From Mesodorylaimus sp. YZB2_4 (lineage: Eukaryota; Nematoda; Enoplea; Dorylaimida; Dorylaimidae), in the NCBI GenBank assembly GCA_030248295.1, contig JASANH010000873.1, positions 434,001-498,000 on the forward strand: a stretch of DNA of 64,000 bases, in the 5' to 3' direction. A program made the position numbers and the translations under genes. Of this stretch, positions 39,101 through 50,300 are shown in pieces (the stretch's first letter is position 1; each line of letters starts with the position of its first letter). A model generated the notes under the pieces. The model searched no databases, was not told the origin of the DNA, and saw only the letters and a program-made list of their open reading frames with translations.

Positions 39101-41180
39101 TTCTTGGTCAGTCAGGTCAGGTCTTGGTCCTGCCCACATACAATTTGATCGCTTTCGCTTCCTTCCTTTTCTTTCTTCCTGCTGGACCTGAGGTGGGGAT
39201 CGAGAGGAAGGGTTCAATGTCCTGGCCGGCCCAACAGGGGGCCTCCCCTCGCCCATACTTGCTCGTGGTCTCTCGATCCCATTCTGGTACAGGAGGCACT
39301 TACTTCAGTTACATAGGTCGCACGTATCAGGGGCCATATGTGACCACGCGCGGGTAGAGAGGATTGCGGTGGGAGTCTGTTTCATGAAGAGATACTGATG
39401 TTGATTATTATGGCTTTAGATCATACTGGAAAACTCTTGCCGAGCTGCCGGTCATGATTATCCGTTCGTGCAGACGAGCGTGCAGATTATCTGTCGTCTC
39501 CTGAGTCTGCTAAATGTCGGTGAACCTGTGGTCCAAGACGAAGGAGGAACTTATTACGAGGTCGTTTTGACGCATGAGTATCCATTCGAGGAACTGGCGT
39601 CTCGTGTGCTGGCATTGTTCGGGAAGATGTGGAAGGAAATGCGGGCACAGTTTCCTGATGATTTTTCAACGGTGAGTGGATTGGGACGGGGGGGGGGGGC
39701 GTTAGTTTGAACTATTGATTGCGCTGCTTATAGGTTCTTCATGTAATCGAGGAACAAGTGAAACGAAGTTTGGACGAAAAACCGCGGACGTTCGATCTGT
39801 TGGACGAGCTGTTCCGTAAATACAGTTACTCGGAGATACAAAAGATTCGCGAGCACGAGCGCGCCTTGAAAGAAAAATACGAGTCGGAATCAAGGCCTAT
39901 TTTGTAAGTGAAATGTCAGGATTTCGGGGGGGGGGGGGGAAGAAAATAGGAATCAAGGCAAGTTATATTCTGCAGAATAGTGTAAGGGTGATGCCTGCTG
40001 TCTACAGTATAGTGCACTTACAGGGAACTGAAACAGAGGCTAAAACCAGACATGCTTCTATTGGTACGAGCCAATCGGCTGAACGGCTTGAAGCTGGGAC
40101 AAACTTTTGTGAAATACGGTCGTGGGGCGAAAGGTGCACGCGAGAAAGGTACGAGCGTATGTTGAGTTTGGTGGCGAAGGGTGTGCAGGCGAGACTTCTG
40201 CAGTCTGTATGGACCGGCGGGTGGTTCAGTGATAAGGTCTCAGCCTGCCTATTGGGAGCTCCAGGGTTCGAACTCCCTTCTTCACCTGATTTCTTCTCCG
40301 TGAGTTGAAGAACTGAGTTGTGTACATTAGCTGCCACTTTCAACCCAACAGTTCGAAAACTTGAAAAAGCGAGTATATAAACAGGGATCACCTCTGCCTT
40401 GACCCCCTCCTTAGAGTGACTGATAGGAGCCTTAGGTAAGTGCAAGCAAGTAGCTTTAGCTTATCGTTAGTTGGTTGCCTGGTTGGTCTTGGAGGCCTGG
40501 TTTTTATGAAACATAGGAGTGTATGTAGTGTTACCAGCTATCTGGCTTATTGTAGGCAAATTTTGGCACTGGAAATTATCCCCTACTGAACAATATTTGT
40601 TGTACGAAGACTGCGACGAAAAGCAGCCTCCTAAGATTGAAGATATGAAAAGCAAAGGTACAGTAGAGTTGGCTGGCTTGAGGAAGCAGGAAATGCGGGC
40701 ACAGTTTCCTGATGATTTTTCAACGGTGAGTGGATTGGGACTAATGGGAATAATGTTTATTTTAGTGCTAATTTCGGACATTGAGAAGATAGCCATTGGC
40801 CCTGACTGTCCACTCATCGCGAGGGATACCAAGTCGAAAAAGGTCGGAGCTCCTTCGCTGGCGCTTTCCATCTTTGTCAATAATCAAGCGGGTTATGAGA
40901 GCGATTGCTTCAACTTCCAAGCCCCTGATATGGCCATTGTTAGTGTGAAGTGCCTTGTGACGAGGCGATACCGATTACGAGTCCTTTGTTTTAGTATAAT
41001 TTGTGGGTGGATGGCCTGTTCGCTTTACTGAACGAGCAAATGACGTCATCTCAAGCCGAGGAGGACTTGGAAATGCTGTTGAATATGGAAATCAAAGTGC
41101 GTCTGTTGGAGTTGGAAGACATGATTCTGCCTTCGTCACCGCCGCCCATACCACCGCCACCGCCAAATTTCAATTTCTGA
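36125..41180 (+). CDS. ELMO: ELMO / CED-12 engulfment and cell motility protein
   Basis: Sixteen exons, including 36125-36280, 36332-36378, 36431-36503, 36946-36996, 37054-37425, 37484-37573, 37632-37788, 37848-37988, 38046-38237, 38293-38397, 39420-39671, 39734-39903, 40024-40148, 40556-40657, 40766-40938 and 40995-41180. N-terminal motifs KEPLVNVVTELCSDH, KLYVTEKNRNEIVNG and VLKLTTSA match the ELMO Ras-binding/armadillo start. The ELMO domain has KDYKKLGF, NPVADFELFPPGLLALECL and IILENSCRAAGHDYPF. The PH domain has FWHWKLSPTEQYLLYEDCD and YNLWVDGLFALL. The protein ends in PPPIPPPPP, the expected ligand for the DOCK SH3 domain. ELMO-DOCK complexes activate Rac for engulfment of dying cells and migration. 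Several introns are enlarged by repeats, poly-G runs and a duplicated exon end. Confidence 0.93.
39634..39687 (+). repeat. Source copy of a 54-bp duplication (end of an ELMO exon plus its donor)
   Basis: From AGGAAATGCGGGCACAG through TTGGGAC, 38 exon bases and 16 intron bases are identical to 40688-40741. This copy belongs to the normal exon ending EMRAQFPDDFST and its donor GTGAGT. The match stops exactly where the poly-G tract begins. Confidence 0.9.
39688..39699 (+). repeat. G12 homopolymer in an ELMO intron
   Basis: Twelve consecutive G residues on the coding strand, directly after the duplicated segment. Two similar runs lie in other ELMO introns (about 38511-38520 and 39926-39939). 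Confidence 0.9.
39926..39939 (+). repeat. G14 homopolymer in an ELMO intron
   Basis: Fourteen consecutive G residues, 22 bases after the donor of the exon that ends at 39903. A run this long can fold into a G-quadruplex and is length-unstable in replication. Confidence 0.9.
40216..40288 (+). repeat. tRNA-Gly-like sequence, probable SINE head or tRNA pseudogene
   Basis: GGTGGTTCAGTGATAAGGT matches the D-arm/A box of tRNA-Gly, CTCAGCCTGCC its anticodon-arm side, and GGGTTCGAACTCCC its T arm with B box. The anticodon stem (CTCAGC/TTGGGAG) and acceptor stem no longer pair well, so it is not a working tRNA. It lies in the ELMO intron 40149-40555. tRNA-derived SINEs start in this way; the rest of the intron may be its body. 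Confidence 0.68.
40688..40741 (+). repeat. Second copy of the 54-bp ELMO exon-end duplication, inside intron 40658-40765
   Basis: Identical over 54 bases to 39634-39687. It keeps the GTGAGT donor of the source exon. It lies inside a 108-bp intron that has no stop codon in the ELMO frame, so retaining the intron would add 36 residues, including QEMRAQFPDDFST, between MKSK and VLISDIEK. Confidence 0.9.
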
Positions 41181-44100
41181 TACCATTTCTGTGCATTTTG
41201 TGTAGCTTGTGATAGAGTATTGTGCATGAGTTTTACTTTTATGCAAGATTAACTTATGGGTTCATTCCTTTTTTGGCTTAGTTAAGTTTAATGCTTTTTT
41301 GGGACTTTTCTGTGCATATATAACTTTTCTTTTTTGATATATATCTTTGGAGCGCCCACGCAAATGTCTGCCCCGACTTAGTGCTAATACGACTATGAAT
41401 AACGCGCTATGATTCAGCCCATCGTAGAGTCGGAAATTTGAATTCCCGCTGATATGTTATAGAAGCAAGAACGCGCCTACTCGGTGCGCACCACCGGCTT
41501 CGATGACAGTTTTGTGGTATTTCTTTTCTTTTCATTTTACATTATTCGCGTTTTGGTCGTGCCAGAAAAGTGTGTCAGGTCTTGGTTCTTGACGTCAAGG
41601 GCATAAAAGCTTGCTTAAAGCAATCGTCGCCCGAGGCGCCAGTGAAAGTTGGACTCCGCAACGTGGGAAAAGCTGCGCTTGAGATTTTGTTCGAACAAAT
41701 TCTTGTGGATTTGCATCGGATCTGGCAAGAGGTGAGCAAGCTTTGTGTGACCTAATTGGTGAAAATCCACTGTGGATGAAGGCTTGGAGATTGACTGCAT
41801 TGTTTGCAATATCGCCCCACCCTTCCCTATCCTATCACCAGTTTCCTTCCTCTTACGGCTGTACTCGGCCGCCGTAGAATTGGGCGAGAAAACAGGAAGT
41901 TAGGTTTATTGTCCGGCGGCCTGCAGTAAAGTAGAGCCGAAAAATGGTCATCAGAATCCAGATGTATATGGCCATGTTATGCTCTTAAAGGAGCCCCGAA
42001 ATGATTCACTGCATTTTTTATCGTATGACTAAAATAATCGATACATATGACGAGCTTGGGCATTCCAGTCAGAAGGGGACCGCTGTTTCTAATTATATAA
42101 CGACGATCCGGTTGCTGAAGCAAAAATTCATCTAAAAATTTGCAGCTTTTGTTGGCCACATTCCAGGGTTTTTAATCGCGTTGGTTTGCATTGAAAGGTA
42201 TTCACTCACAATAAAGAAGCATTACCGGCGGCTTGAGTAACTTGTCCGATGAGCCAACTGGATAAGCCGGCTGTTTATTCCAATGCTTTTGTCGTATTTC
42301 GCGTTTTCCAGGGCAACCTTTAGGCGCGAAGTATGCTATGCTTGAAAAGATGCGTGGCTCGTCGAATTGAATCGAAGCGACAGCAACTGCTGTAACGAGT
42401 CGGCTATGATCGAAAGTAGGCGCCTAACGAGTGAGGGAGGTTGAGTGGCTTAAAATAGCTCGCTGTGATATATGCCGCCAATGCAGCCATATAAAATGGT
42501 ATCGATTACGTCATGGCTCGTGCTTGAAATGGTCTCTGTCAATTATGTATATTTAACTGGTAATGCCGTGTCGTTTTGACATGGTGAGCCATTGCTAAAA
42601 TGACAAACGCGTGGTCGGTGATCCCATAATTTATCTTTCCTTGGGCAACTGGAATTGTTCTTTTTTGTTATTTTCAACAAAGGCTGCAAGAAAGTCGCTT
42701 AACCAAAAATCGATTGCTTACTTGGTTTGTGTTGTGTAGCTGGGAAGGAACCCTTACGCGAGTCCATGGGCACTTGTGGCTTGTTTCAACCGTGGCCTGA
42801 TTATGGTATTAGCATTGACGGCGGGGTGTTGTTTCGGCCATTGTTTCCGCGTTAAGCGGGCGTGTCTTGTTTGGCTTGGTGGGGAGAGGTCTGACTTATA
42901 ATGGGTCCGATTGAATCACGGGGTGATTGCGTTGGTTCGTTAAGAGCGGAGGAACGTCGGGCGTCTGGTTCGTTGGTATTTGGGACGAGAGGAGGGTGCA
43001 AGCAAAGGCAACAGCTGCTTGCTTCTGTCGACCACGAGGAGCCTACGACGAGGAGGAGGAGGAGGAAAAGTCAGGCAGCGAAAGCCCGGGACATCGCGGC
43101 TGGAGATGTGAGGAGCCTCTTTTCAGGGACTGGGCGGATAGGGTTTGTTGATTTCGTGCGAGATGTGCCCCGCCACAACCGAGCTTGCACACCAGACCCG
43201 GGCCAACCTAACATACGGCGGTCGAGAATGAAAGAAGCGAAAATCGCTCCACCGATAGGGTTACTATAAGAAAGTGCGTGTATGAAGTGGATGCGTTGTG
43301 TGTTCACCAAATGCCCTCGGTTTAAAGTCTGGGAGCGTGGCTTGCTAGAATGAGAAAACGAGTGCTCGGGGAACCAAACGAGAAGTCAGGGCTATACTCG
43401 ACCACTGTCGTCTAGGCGTGCCCTATAAAATTGTGAATGCTAGAAATAACACTTGTACGCGAGTCCTCGCCGGAAGAGTCCGGCAATGGCGATCGGTCTC
43501 CGCGGGTTAGCCTTGTGTCAGAATGAGCAATGGCCGTTTACTTCGTGGACCGTACCTGACGGGCGCCACAGGCAGTGGCCGAACGATAAAGGGGTCTTTG
43601 AGAAATGGCTTCATCCATTTTGGCGTGGGAGACGTGTAAGGCGTTATCTGAGACCGCGGGGCTGCGGTTTCGATTAACCCTTGGTTCGCGACGCCTTGGG
43701 TGCAACTTGGCAATTTTCTTTGCTTCTTATTTGGGAAGGCTTATCGGCTTATCGCCGAGTTCGATCTGGAGGCGTTCGTTACCGTGAGCGGCGGCCGTTT
43801 TTCGCCAGGGACCTTGGCCAATTACATTTTGGACGCGGCGCGATCGTTCGGCGCAATTTACTAGCGCTCGGTCGCTGGGCGCCCATCCGTCTCTCGAAAA
43901 GGAAGAGACGCCATCTTTGGACGTTCAGTCGGAATCGAATTTTATCAATTGACTAGAACCGCCGTCGGGTTTTGGCTTGTTTGTGAGACTACTTGAAGCC
44001 AACGAGCGGTCGGATCCTCGCTCAGCAGCAACGTCGACTCGAAGACCCGAATTTCTTGGACTCTTACTGTCGCTCTGGTTCTTCGGCGTCTAACTTTACC

Positions 44101-44334
44101 TATGTCTTCTCGGACTCGCGATTGCTCACTTTATTCAGTTGTCAAAAACAGGGTAAAGCCTAGGTTTGGTCGGTATTGGAGGCTTTGCATGTAGGATGGT
44201 GTCGAAAGGCCCTGAAACAAGCGCATGGTCTTGCCTAGGATGTCGTGTGTGGTAATGGGCGATCAGTGATTTCGTGCTCGTTTTGATTGCAGGCTCGCCT
44301 TCGACTAGACAGTGCGTCGATCGGCAACAGCGAC
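41181..44334. other. Region between ELMO and talin, no recognised coding gene
   Basis: About 3.1 kb. It should hold the ELMO 3' UTR and the talin promoter and leader. Frames such as 41570-41755 (+) look random or unrecognised. From about 42.85 to 44.1 kb the sequence is G/C-richer with many CG dinucleotides, which would fit a promoter or leader exons. A TTTTGATTGCAG acceptor ends at 44292, 42 bases before the talin ATG, so talin has at least one spliced leader or upstream non-coding exon. Confidence 0.5.
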
Positions 44335-47300
44335 CATGGCGATCATATCGTTGAAGGTGCGCGTTGCCGAAAGTGGCATCGTGAAGACGATGAAATTCGA
44401 TCCTCATACGTCCGTCTACGATGCCTGCATGATGATTCGACAGAAAATGCCAGAAACGGCCAATTTAGGAAATCGTAAGTTGGCCCGGTTTGCTTATCGA
44501 ATTGAGAGGAAGCCAAGTGATCGTTCGCGTTTCAGCCAAAGATTACGGTCTCTTCCTGGCCGACGACGACCCAAAGAAAGGAGTGTGGATGGAAGGAGGG
44601 AAGAGTCTGGAATATTACCTCGTCAGAGCTGGGGTAAGTTTGGGTTTGGGATTTCGCCAAACTTCTCTCGAGGGTTGTTACATATGGCCTATAGCGTCTA
44701 GTAGGGCGCGAAGGTGGATAGTTGATGCATTTTGTCTTTGCAGGACTTGCTGGAGTATAAGAAGAAAGTGCGTACCTTGAAAGTGCGCATGTTGGATGGC
44801 ACGGTCAAGACACTGTTAGTCGACGACAGTCAGCCGGTGGGCCAGCTGATGGTGGTCATATGCACGAGAATTGGTAGCCAGTGTGACTTGCAAGGGTGCC
44901 GTGTGGTGTGGTCACAGCTTGACTGTTATAGGCATAACTAATCATGAGGAATATTCATTAGTGCGGGAAGGCGTCAGCGAACGAGATTGGGACAAATCCC
45001 AGCTTTCGTTGCGTAGCAGGGACGAAAATAAATCGCTCGTAAACACGTTAACGTTGGGAAGGTCGAAAGAAAAGAAAATGGAGCAGTTGAGGAAACAGCT
45101 GCACACGGACGAAGAAAGTATGAATTGATCATTGTGTGTGTGTCTGGTTTTTATGATGGGGTTATGTTTGTAGTTAACTGGGTTGATCAGTCGAAAACAC
45201 TTCGCGAACAAGGCATCGAAGAGACAGAGACATTGTTGTTGAGGCGTAAATTCTTCTTCTCCGATCAAAATATCGACGCCAGGGATCCTGTGCAATTGAA
45301 TTTGTTATACGTTCAGGTATGTTTATTTGGGGAACAGCGATGGGTGTTTGCTTTGCAATCAAGGGGATGATATATTTGCTCGGCCGATTGTTGTTTTAGT
45401 CTCCCTGTCTGCCTTGACAGGTTGTAAATAGACAATAGTGAGTGGGGCTGGGGAAGGCTTTATGAGGCTCGGGGTTTCTCAGTGCCAGAGCAAGTGGATC
45501 GTGCAATGCTCCTGTGATCTAATCATGTCTGATGACGGGTTTCAGTGCCGTGATGGAGTCTTGGAAGGAGCGCATCCTGTAGCACGCGATGAAGCATTTT
45601 CTTTGGCCGGATTGCAATGCCAAATTCAGTTTGGCGATTATGTGGAGACGAAGCACAGGAGCGGATTTTTGGAGTAAGTCTAAAGAATTCGGCTGCTGGT
45701 TGGGGGATGATTGATTATGTTTTGTTTTAGTCTGCGCGATTTCTTGCCAAAAGAATACTTGAAAACTAAGGATGCAGAAAGGCGTATACTTATGGTAAGC
45801 CCTGGCTTTAAAAATTGGAAGATTCATGAATTCGTTTCGTATTGGTTTCAGGAATATCGACAACTGCGAGGACGTTCAGAACTGGATGCGAAAGTGGAAT
45901 ATGTGCGCAGATGCCGCGCTTTGAAAACATACGGTGTGACATTCTTTGTCGTCAAGGTAAAATTTGGTTTCTCTTCCTGACTTACCTTGCATTGCTAGTT
46001 ATTTGTAGGAAAAAATGAAGGGAAAGAACAAGCTGACTCCTCGATTACTGGGAATAAACAAAGATTGCGTGATCCGAGTTGATGAGAAGACAAAGGAAGT
46101 TTTGAAAGTTTATCCGTTGGAACAAGTCAGGCGTTGGGCAGCTTCACCAAACACGTTCACACTCGATTTCGGAGACTACCAAGACCAATACTACAGCGTG
46201 CAAACGACGGAGGGCGAAAAGATCGCCCAGCTGATCGCTGGATACATCGATATCATCCTGAGAAAGGTTAGTCAATGCAATGGCAGAGGTTCTTTGGGAA
46301 TTGAGATATTTTGGTTTGTAGAAAAGAGCCAAAGATCATTTTGGAATCGAAGGCGATGAAGGCTCGACGATGTTGGAAGACGTCGTGGCTCCTGCCAAAG
46401 CCACGCTGATGTCTCACGGAACGTTGACGCCAGGCTTTGCGGAAGAAGGCAGCATCGCTATGCCTGGTATCCTGCGTCCTGGCCTTAACGGCGAAGTACC
46501 CTACGGCACTGGCTCGTTGACGAGAGCTCAGTACGGAGCAGTGGGTGGTCATGTGGCGACGACTCACGTACCACCAGGACAACAGCCGAAGATTGTCGAC
46601 ACGAGTGCCAATCGATCGCAACGGGCTCTGCTGGGCACGATCGAGGCCTCGATCAAACAAGTGGAACGAGCCAAGGAAGAATTGGAAGTCAAGGCTGAAT
46701 TGCCCCCGATCGGGGACGACGTGGTTTCACAAAAATGGCGAGAGAAGGAACTGGGTGTTCAACGGGCAACAGTGACGGACCATCTTGCTGCGGTGGGTGC
46801 TGCTACGGCCCAAGTGGTTCAGCTGACCGGAGGTATGCTTTGCTCTCCTAACTACAACATGGTGATGTGTAGTTGCTCCGTTTTAGTGAAAGACCGGGTC
46901 GATCACACTGCGGTGGGTGCTGCTATTTCGACCATCAGCAGCAACTTGCCTGATATGACGAAGGGCGTGAGGACGGTCGCCGCCTTGATGGAAGATGATG
47001 AACGAGGCAATGACTTGCTGGATGCGGCCAGGCGCTTGTGCGGCGCTATCACAGATCTATTGAGCTCTGTTAATCCCGAACAGAAAGAGGTGAGCGAGCA
47101 AGTTTTGAGATACACCTCTGGTTAAATCACTGATGCTTATACTTTGGTACAGGTCCAGGAACAGGTGCAACCACCACCGCCTTACTTGCAGGAGGCTCCT
47201 TCGCCTCCTCCAAGGCGGTTTAGAGAGGTACTAGATGGTGGTCCGTTGTGTGTGTATATGGTGGCGTGCGTGGTGTTTGGGTGGTGCTTTAGGTGGTCTG

Positions 47301-50300
47301 GTGAATCGATGTTCTGTGTTGTAGCCGCCCCATGTTTTTAACATGTTTTTTCGTTTAGCCTCGCACGAAAGTATTGACGGCTGCTGGCCAAGTCGGTGAT
47401 ATGAGTCACGCTGTCATTCAGACGATGGAGGAGCCTACGCATTATGAGAAGGAATATCAAGTAATGTGCTCAGTTGGGTTCGTATACTCTGGACTAATAC
47501 GATTGATGGATTTACTTGCTTCAGGACGTCTTGATAGAACTGGCGAAGCAAGTTGCCACATCGACGGCGCAGCTGGTTTTGAAAGCGAAAACTGTGAGCA
47601 GCACGTGCGAAGAACAAGCCTTGCATGATCGCATTATTCACTCTGCAACTCAATGCGCCTTCGCGACGTCGCAGTTGGTGGCCTGCACAAAAGTCGTCGC
47701 GCCAACCATCGACAGCCAAGCCTGCCAGGAACAATTGACCGATGCTGCTAAGCAAGTGATGCGAGCCGTGGAGCAATTACTCAAGGACGCAGAAATGTGC
47801 AAAGAGAAGAAACCAGTGGGCGATTTGCACGATGCTGCCCGTCAAGTGACCACGACGTTGGATCGACTGCTGTCTCATATCAAGGGTGGCCCGAAGAAGG
47901 CGACGAGCGTTATCGAAAGTGGCGAGGATCTGGACACGGTTATGACTTCTGCGGATCGACTGATAACGTACACTGGACCGACGAAAGAAATGATAAGACA
48001 GGCAAAAGTTTTGGCCGAAGCTAGCACCCATCTGGTAAGTTCGAATTATAGTTGCCAGTAAGCGATGCCCGTATGCGTCTTTTTCAGGTAACACATATCC
48101 GTGGCGAGGCGCAGATGCAAGAAGATGTTGATCATCATCAACGTCTTATGGGCGCTGCCCGGCATTTGGCTGATGCAACAACGCGCATGATCGAAGCGGC
48201 AAGAAGCTGCGCATCGAGTCCCGACGCCGTACATCAGATCGCTCTGAAATCGGCGGCCGAAGATTTGAGGACAGCGACGGGGGTGGCTGCTCGTGATCAT
48301 ATTCGTCGACGAACAGTTCAGCGTTTGGAACAGGCCGCGAAGAACACTGCGGCGGCAGCAGCTCAAACGATCGCGGCTGCTAATGCTAGCGAGCCATCAA
48401 ACACGAATGCTCAGAGCCAAGAGCAATTGACGAAACAATGTCGTGACGTAAGAAAGGTTTTATTTAGTGTTGGACTTTCATTGTACTTTATTGTATCCGT
48501 AGGTCGCTGATGTCCTGCCTCGCGTCATTTCGGCGGTGAGAACGAGCCAGTCGGAACCGGAAAGCCAAATCGCACAGTTAGATTTAATTTCTGTATGCCA
48601 AGAAACCCTGCAGCCTGGCGGGCGCCTTGTGAATGCAAGTCGCGCTGCGGTGCCTACTGTCAAGGATCAAGCGGCCAGTGTTCAACTGAGTAATGCAACA
48701 AAGACACTGGCCGAATCGCTGGCTGAACTTCGCACCTCGTTGACAAAGGTAAAATGATGATGGGTGTTCTGGATTGCAGCATGACCCATCCTGCTATTGG
48801 CTTAGGCGCAGGATGCATGCAGCGGCTTGGAAATCGATAATGCTGTCGAAGTGGTTCGTCGACTGGACGAGGAACTTATCGAATACAGAGAATCATATAT
48901 CGAACAGCATCTCTATCCTGTTCCGGGAGAAACGGTAATTTTTCTCGCTGTTTAGTATCGACAAATTGTAATTACTGAAATTTGATTTCAGCCAGAAGGC
49001 GCTGCTTCGAAACTGGCCACGTCTACGAAGACTGTTGGATCATCGATGGCTCAGATGTTGTCTGCTGCCGCTCAAGTATGACACGTTAAAATTTCGCAAA
49101 TAGTTTTATCTAAATAAACGAAGTTATTTTGTTTTTAGGGCGATGAGCAATACGTGGGTGTTAGCGCCCGTGATGCCTCTGAAGGCTTGCGACAACTGAC
49201 GAAATCCGTTCACGCAGTTTGCGCCACAAGGCCAGACGCGCAAGGAGATCGTCTGATTGATGCGGCCAGAGACGTTATGGACAAATCTTTGCGCTTGTTT
49301 GAAGAAGTAAAAACGTGCCTGGAACGACCTGGCCATCCGGATAATCAGCAACGCTTGGCTCAGGTATGGATGGTTTTTATAGGAGGATTTTCCTGTTTGA
49401 CATCTGTTCTGTTTGGTTTTGCAGGTGGCAAAGGCGGTGACATTTAGTTTGAATACTTGCGTGAACCAGTTGCCTGGTCAGCAGGACGTTGATGGCGCGA
49501 TGCGAGTTGCGTCGAGCTTCTTGACAACAATCAATGTCAATCAAGTAAGAAAAATGTGGTCGGTTTGCTCGCATCTTGTCTGAACGTTTTCATTTTTCAG
49601 ATCAGGCCTAGCTCACGTAGCCAAAAAGAAACTCAGGAAGACCTGTTACGATCGGCTAGCCAGTTGACGGAAGCTACGAATCGTTTGGTTAGCACCGTTG
49701 GAGGTCCTCCGCACGTCATTTCGGAATCCGCACAATACTACGTGCAATGTTTACAAAGATTTTCGCAGATCGGCTTGGAAGCCGCGTATTATCAGCAGGT
49801 AAGTGATGTAGGTACGACGACCAAGGGACGAAGTGTGAATGCTTGCATTTTAAGGATATATCTACTCGCGAACAAATCGTTGAAGCCTTGAAAGCCGTCA
49901 TTGAGCAATCGGTTCGTTTGCTATCTACTGTCAAATCCTCCGCCGCTGATCCGAATGCGCCGACCGCTAAACAACAATTGACTTCAGCCGCCAGGTGGGC
50001 AAATGAAAACTGATGCGTTTTGTGAGGAATTTAGCTGGCTTTTATGACTTTCCAGGCAGGTGACAGAAAGCGTGAACCATCTGATCAATATTTGTACGAG
50101 CGGCGCTCCGTGGCAGAAGGAATGCGATAATGCTTTGCGAACAATCCAAAGCGTGTATCGCTTGCTTGATAACCCCGTGGAGCCGTTGAACGAATTCTCC
50201 TATTTCGAATGTTTGGAAGTGGTGACTGAAAAGTCGAAGGTGAGTAATAATTGTAATTGTGTACTCTCAACAGTAGGAAGTATTTGAGGGGTTGTCTTGT

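Noticed and set aside
40216..40288. Functional tRNA-Gly gene
   Set aside because: Anticodon and acceptor stems carry mismatches and the T stem is imperfect.
41570..41755. Open frame MCQVLVLDVKGIKACLKQSS after ELMO
   Set aside because: No recognisable domain and no splice partner I can support; it lies in the 3' flank of ELMO.
43600..43690. tRNA-like B box in GGTTTCGATTAACCC
   Set aside because: The loop has an extra base and no flanking arms pair.
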